Origin: Actinomycetes bacterium
GTDB lineage: Bacteria > Actinomycetota > Actinomycetes > Actinomycetales > JAJYRW01
Assembly (NCBI GenBank): GCA_021793895.1
Contig: JAJYRW010000071.1
Location: 1 to 6,911, forward strand
Reading direction: 5' to 3'
DNA length: 6,911 nucleotides
The first letter of the stretch is position 1; each line of letters begins with the position of its first letter. The position numbers and the translations under genes were made by a program. This document shows positions 6,227-6,911 of the stretch, piece after piece. The notes under the pieces were generated by a model. The model saw only the letters and a program-made list of their open reading frames with translations, was not told the origin of the DNA and made no database searches.

Positions 6227-6892
6227 GTGACGATTCGGATTAGCCCCTCAATTTTGTCAGCTGATTATGCGCATTTGGGTCGAGACTTAGAGTCCATTTC
6301 CAATGCCGACATGGTGCACGTCGACGTGATGGACGGCCGGTTTGTTCCCAACATCACGATGGGACCAGTTGTGGTCGAAGACGTAATACGTGCCAGCCCG
6401 GTCCCCATCGACGCGCATCTTATGGTCTCCGAGCCGGAGTACTGGGCGCCCGTGTTTGCGGAAATGGGAGCCGCTTCCGTGACCTTTCACACTGAAGCAA
6501 CCACTGCGCCGATTCGCATCGCGCGGGAGTTGCGTGCCATGGGCGCGCGGGCCGGAATTGCGGTGAACCCCATCACCCCGGTCGAGCCGCTGCTGGAGAT
6601 CCTTCCCGAGATTGACATGATTTTGGTGATGACGGTCGAACCTGGATATGGCGGCCAGTCGTTCCTACATCACACGCTTGACAAGATCCGGCTGGCCCGG
6701 AAAGCCATTACGAACCACGAATTGGATATATGGCTCCAGGTTGATGGTGGCATCGGCGATGACTCGATTGAAATTGCCGCCGATGCGGGAGCGGACATGT
6801 TCGTGGCCGGCTCCGCGGTGTTTGATCACGAAAACGCGGCCGAGCGCGTGGATGCGCTCCGCGAAAAGGCCAGTCTTTCTTCTAATAAGTAG
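6227..6892 (+). CDS. rpe: Ribulose-phosphate 3-epimerase
   Basis: Rpe interconverts D-ribulose 5-phosphate and D-xylulose 5-phosphate in the cytoplasm, linking the oxidative and non-oxidative pentose phosphate branches. The 221-residue TIM-barrel protein is complete and of normal size. Family motifs run in order: ISPSILSADYAHLG (5-18), VHVDVMDGRFVPNITMGP (30-47), DAHLMVSEPE (62-71), GIAVNPITP, VMTVEPGYGGQSF, QVDGGIG and AGADMFVAGSAVF. The metal-site residues are visible as H31, D33, H64 and D173; the phosphate-binding glycines sit in the last two motifs. Start choice: GTG 6227 gives VTIRISPSILSAD, matching the usual short Rpe N-terminus, and sits 7 nt after a -10-like TAGACT. The in-frame GTG 6200 would add nine residues that overlap this promoter and has no Shine-Dalgarno site. 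The 19 bases after the stop show no recognisable feature; in related genomes ribD often follows. Confidence 0.96.
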   Translation: MTIRISPSILSADYAHLGRDLESISNADMVHVDVMDGRFVPNITMGPVVVEDVIRASPVPIDAHLMVSEPEYWAPVFAEMGAASVTFHTEATTAPIRIARELRAMGARAGIAVNPITPVEPLLEILPEIDMILVMTVEPGYGGQSFLHHTLDKIRLARKAITNHELDIWLQVDGGIGDDSIEIAADAGADMFVAGSAVFDHENAAERVDALREKASLSSNK

Positions 6893-6911
6893 CACGCTCG
6901 CTTAACCAGAG

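Overview
The window looks like a chromosomal housekeeping segment from a high-GC actinobacterium (about 60% GC by eye). The evidence is the gene order, four GTG starts among the five complete genes, and a PriA with the helicase-degenerate form typical of Actinobacteria. The order coaBC - metK - priA - fmt - rsmB - rpe, all on the + strand, is a compact version of the known actinobacterial locus; in Mycobacterium tuberculosis the same genes occur in the same order between dfp and ribG, with extra genes interspersed. Small size and tight packing would suit Actinomycetaceae or relatives, but I cannot fix the genus from this sequence.

Layout: 1-201 is the 3' end of coaBC (coenzyme A biosynthesis). 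212-1423 is metK (S-adenosylmethionine synthetase). 1444-3555 is priA (replication restart, helicase motifs lost, zinc-binding cysteines kept). 3578-4537 is fmt (initiator tRNA formylation). 4534-6150 is rsmB (16S rRNA m5C methyltransferase) with an Arg/Gly-rich N-terminal extension. 6227-6892 is rpe (ribulose-phosphate 3-epimerase). Almost all of the sequence is coding; the longest gap is 76 bp before rpe. I see no RNA gene, mobile element, CRISPR array or long repeat.

The most informative signal is regulatory. metK, fmt and rpe have no Shine-Dalgarno sequence. Each has a TAnnnT -10-like hexamer exactly 6 or 7 nt before its start codon (TAAAGT-N7-GTG, TAGACT-N6-ATG, TAGACT-N7-GTG), which is the arrangement expected for leaderless mRNAs. 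The two genes in between, priA and rsmB, have strong Shine-Dalgarno sequences (AAAGGAGGT and AAAGGAG) and lie 20 nt after, or overlap by 4 nt, the preceding gene. The window therefore reads as three transcription units, metK-priA, fmt-rsmB and rpe-(downstream), each opened by a leaderless gene, with later genes translated from Shine-Dalgarno sites. This also settles the metK and rpe starts, which are otherwise ambiguous.

The genes are linked mainly through translation and cofactor supply: MetK makes the SAM that RsmB uses to methylate 16S rRNA, and Fmt makes the fMet-tRNA used for initiation, to which leaderless mRNAs are expected to be especially sensitive. PriA and Rpe belong to replication restart and the pentose phosphate pathway and probably share the locus for historical reasons. 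I found no clearly undescribed system; the items most worth a second look are the alternating leaderless/SD architecture, the palindrome abutting the fmt promoter and the degenerate PriA.
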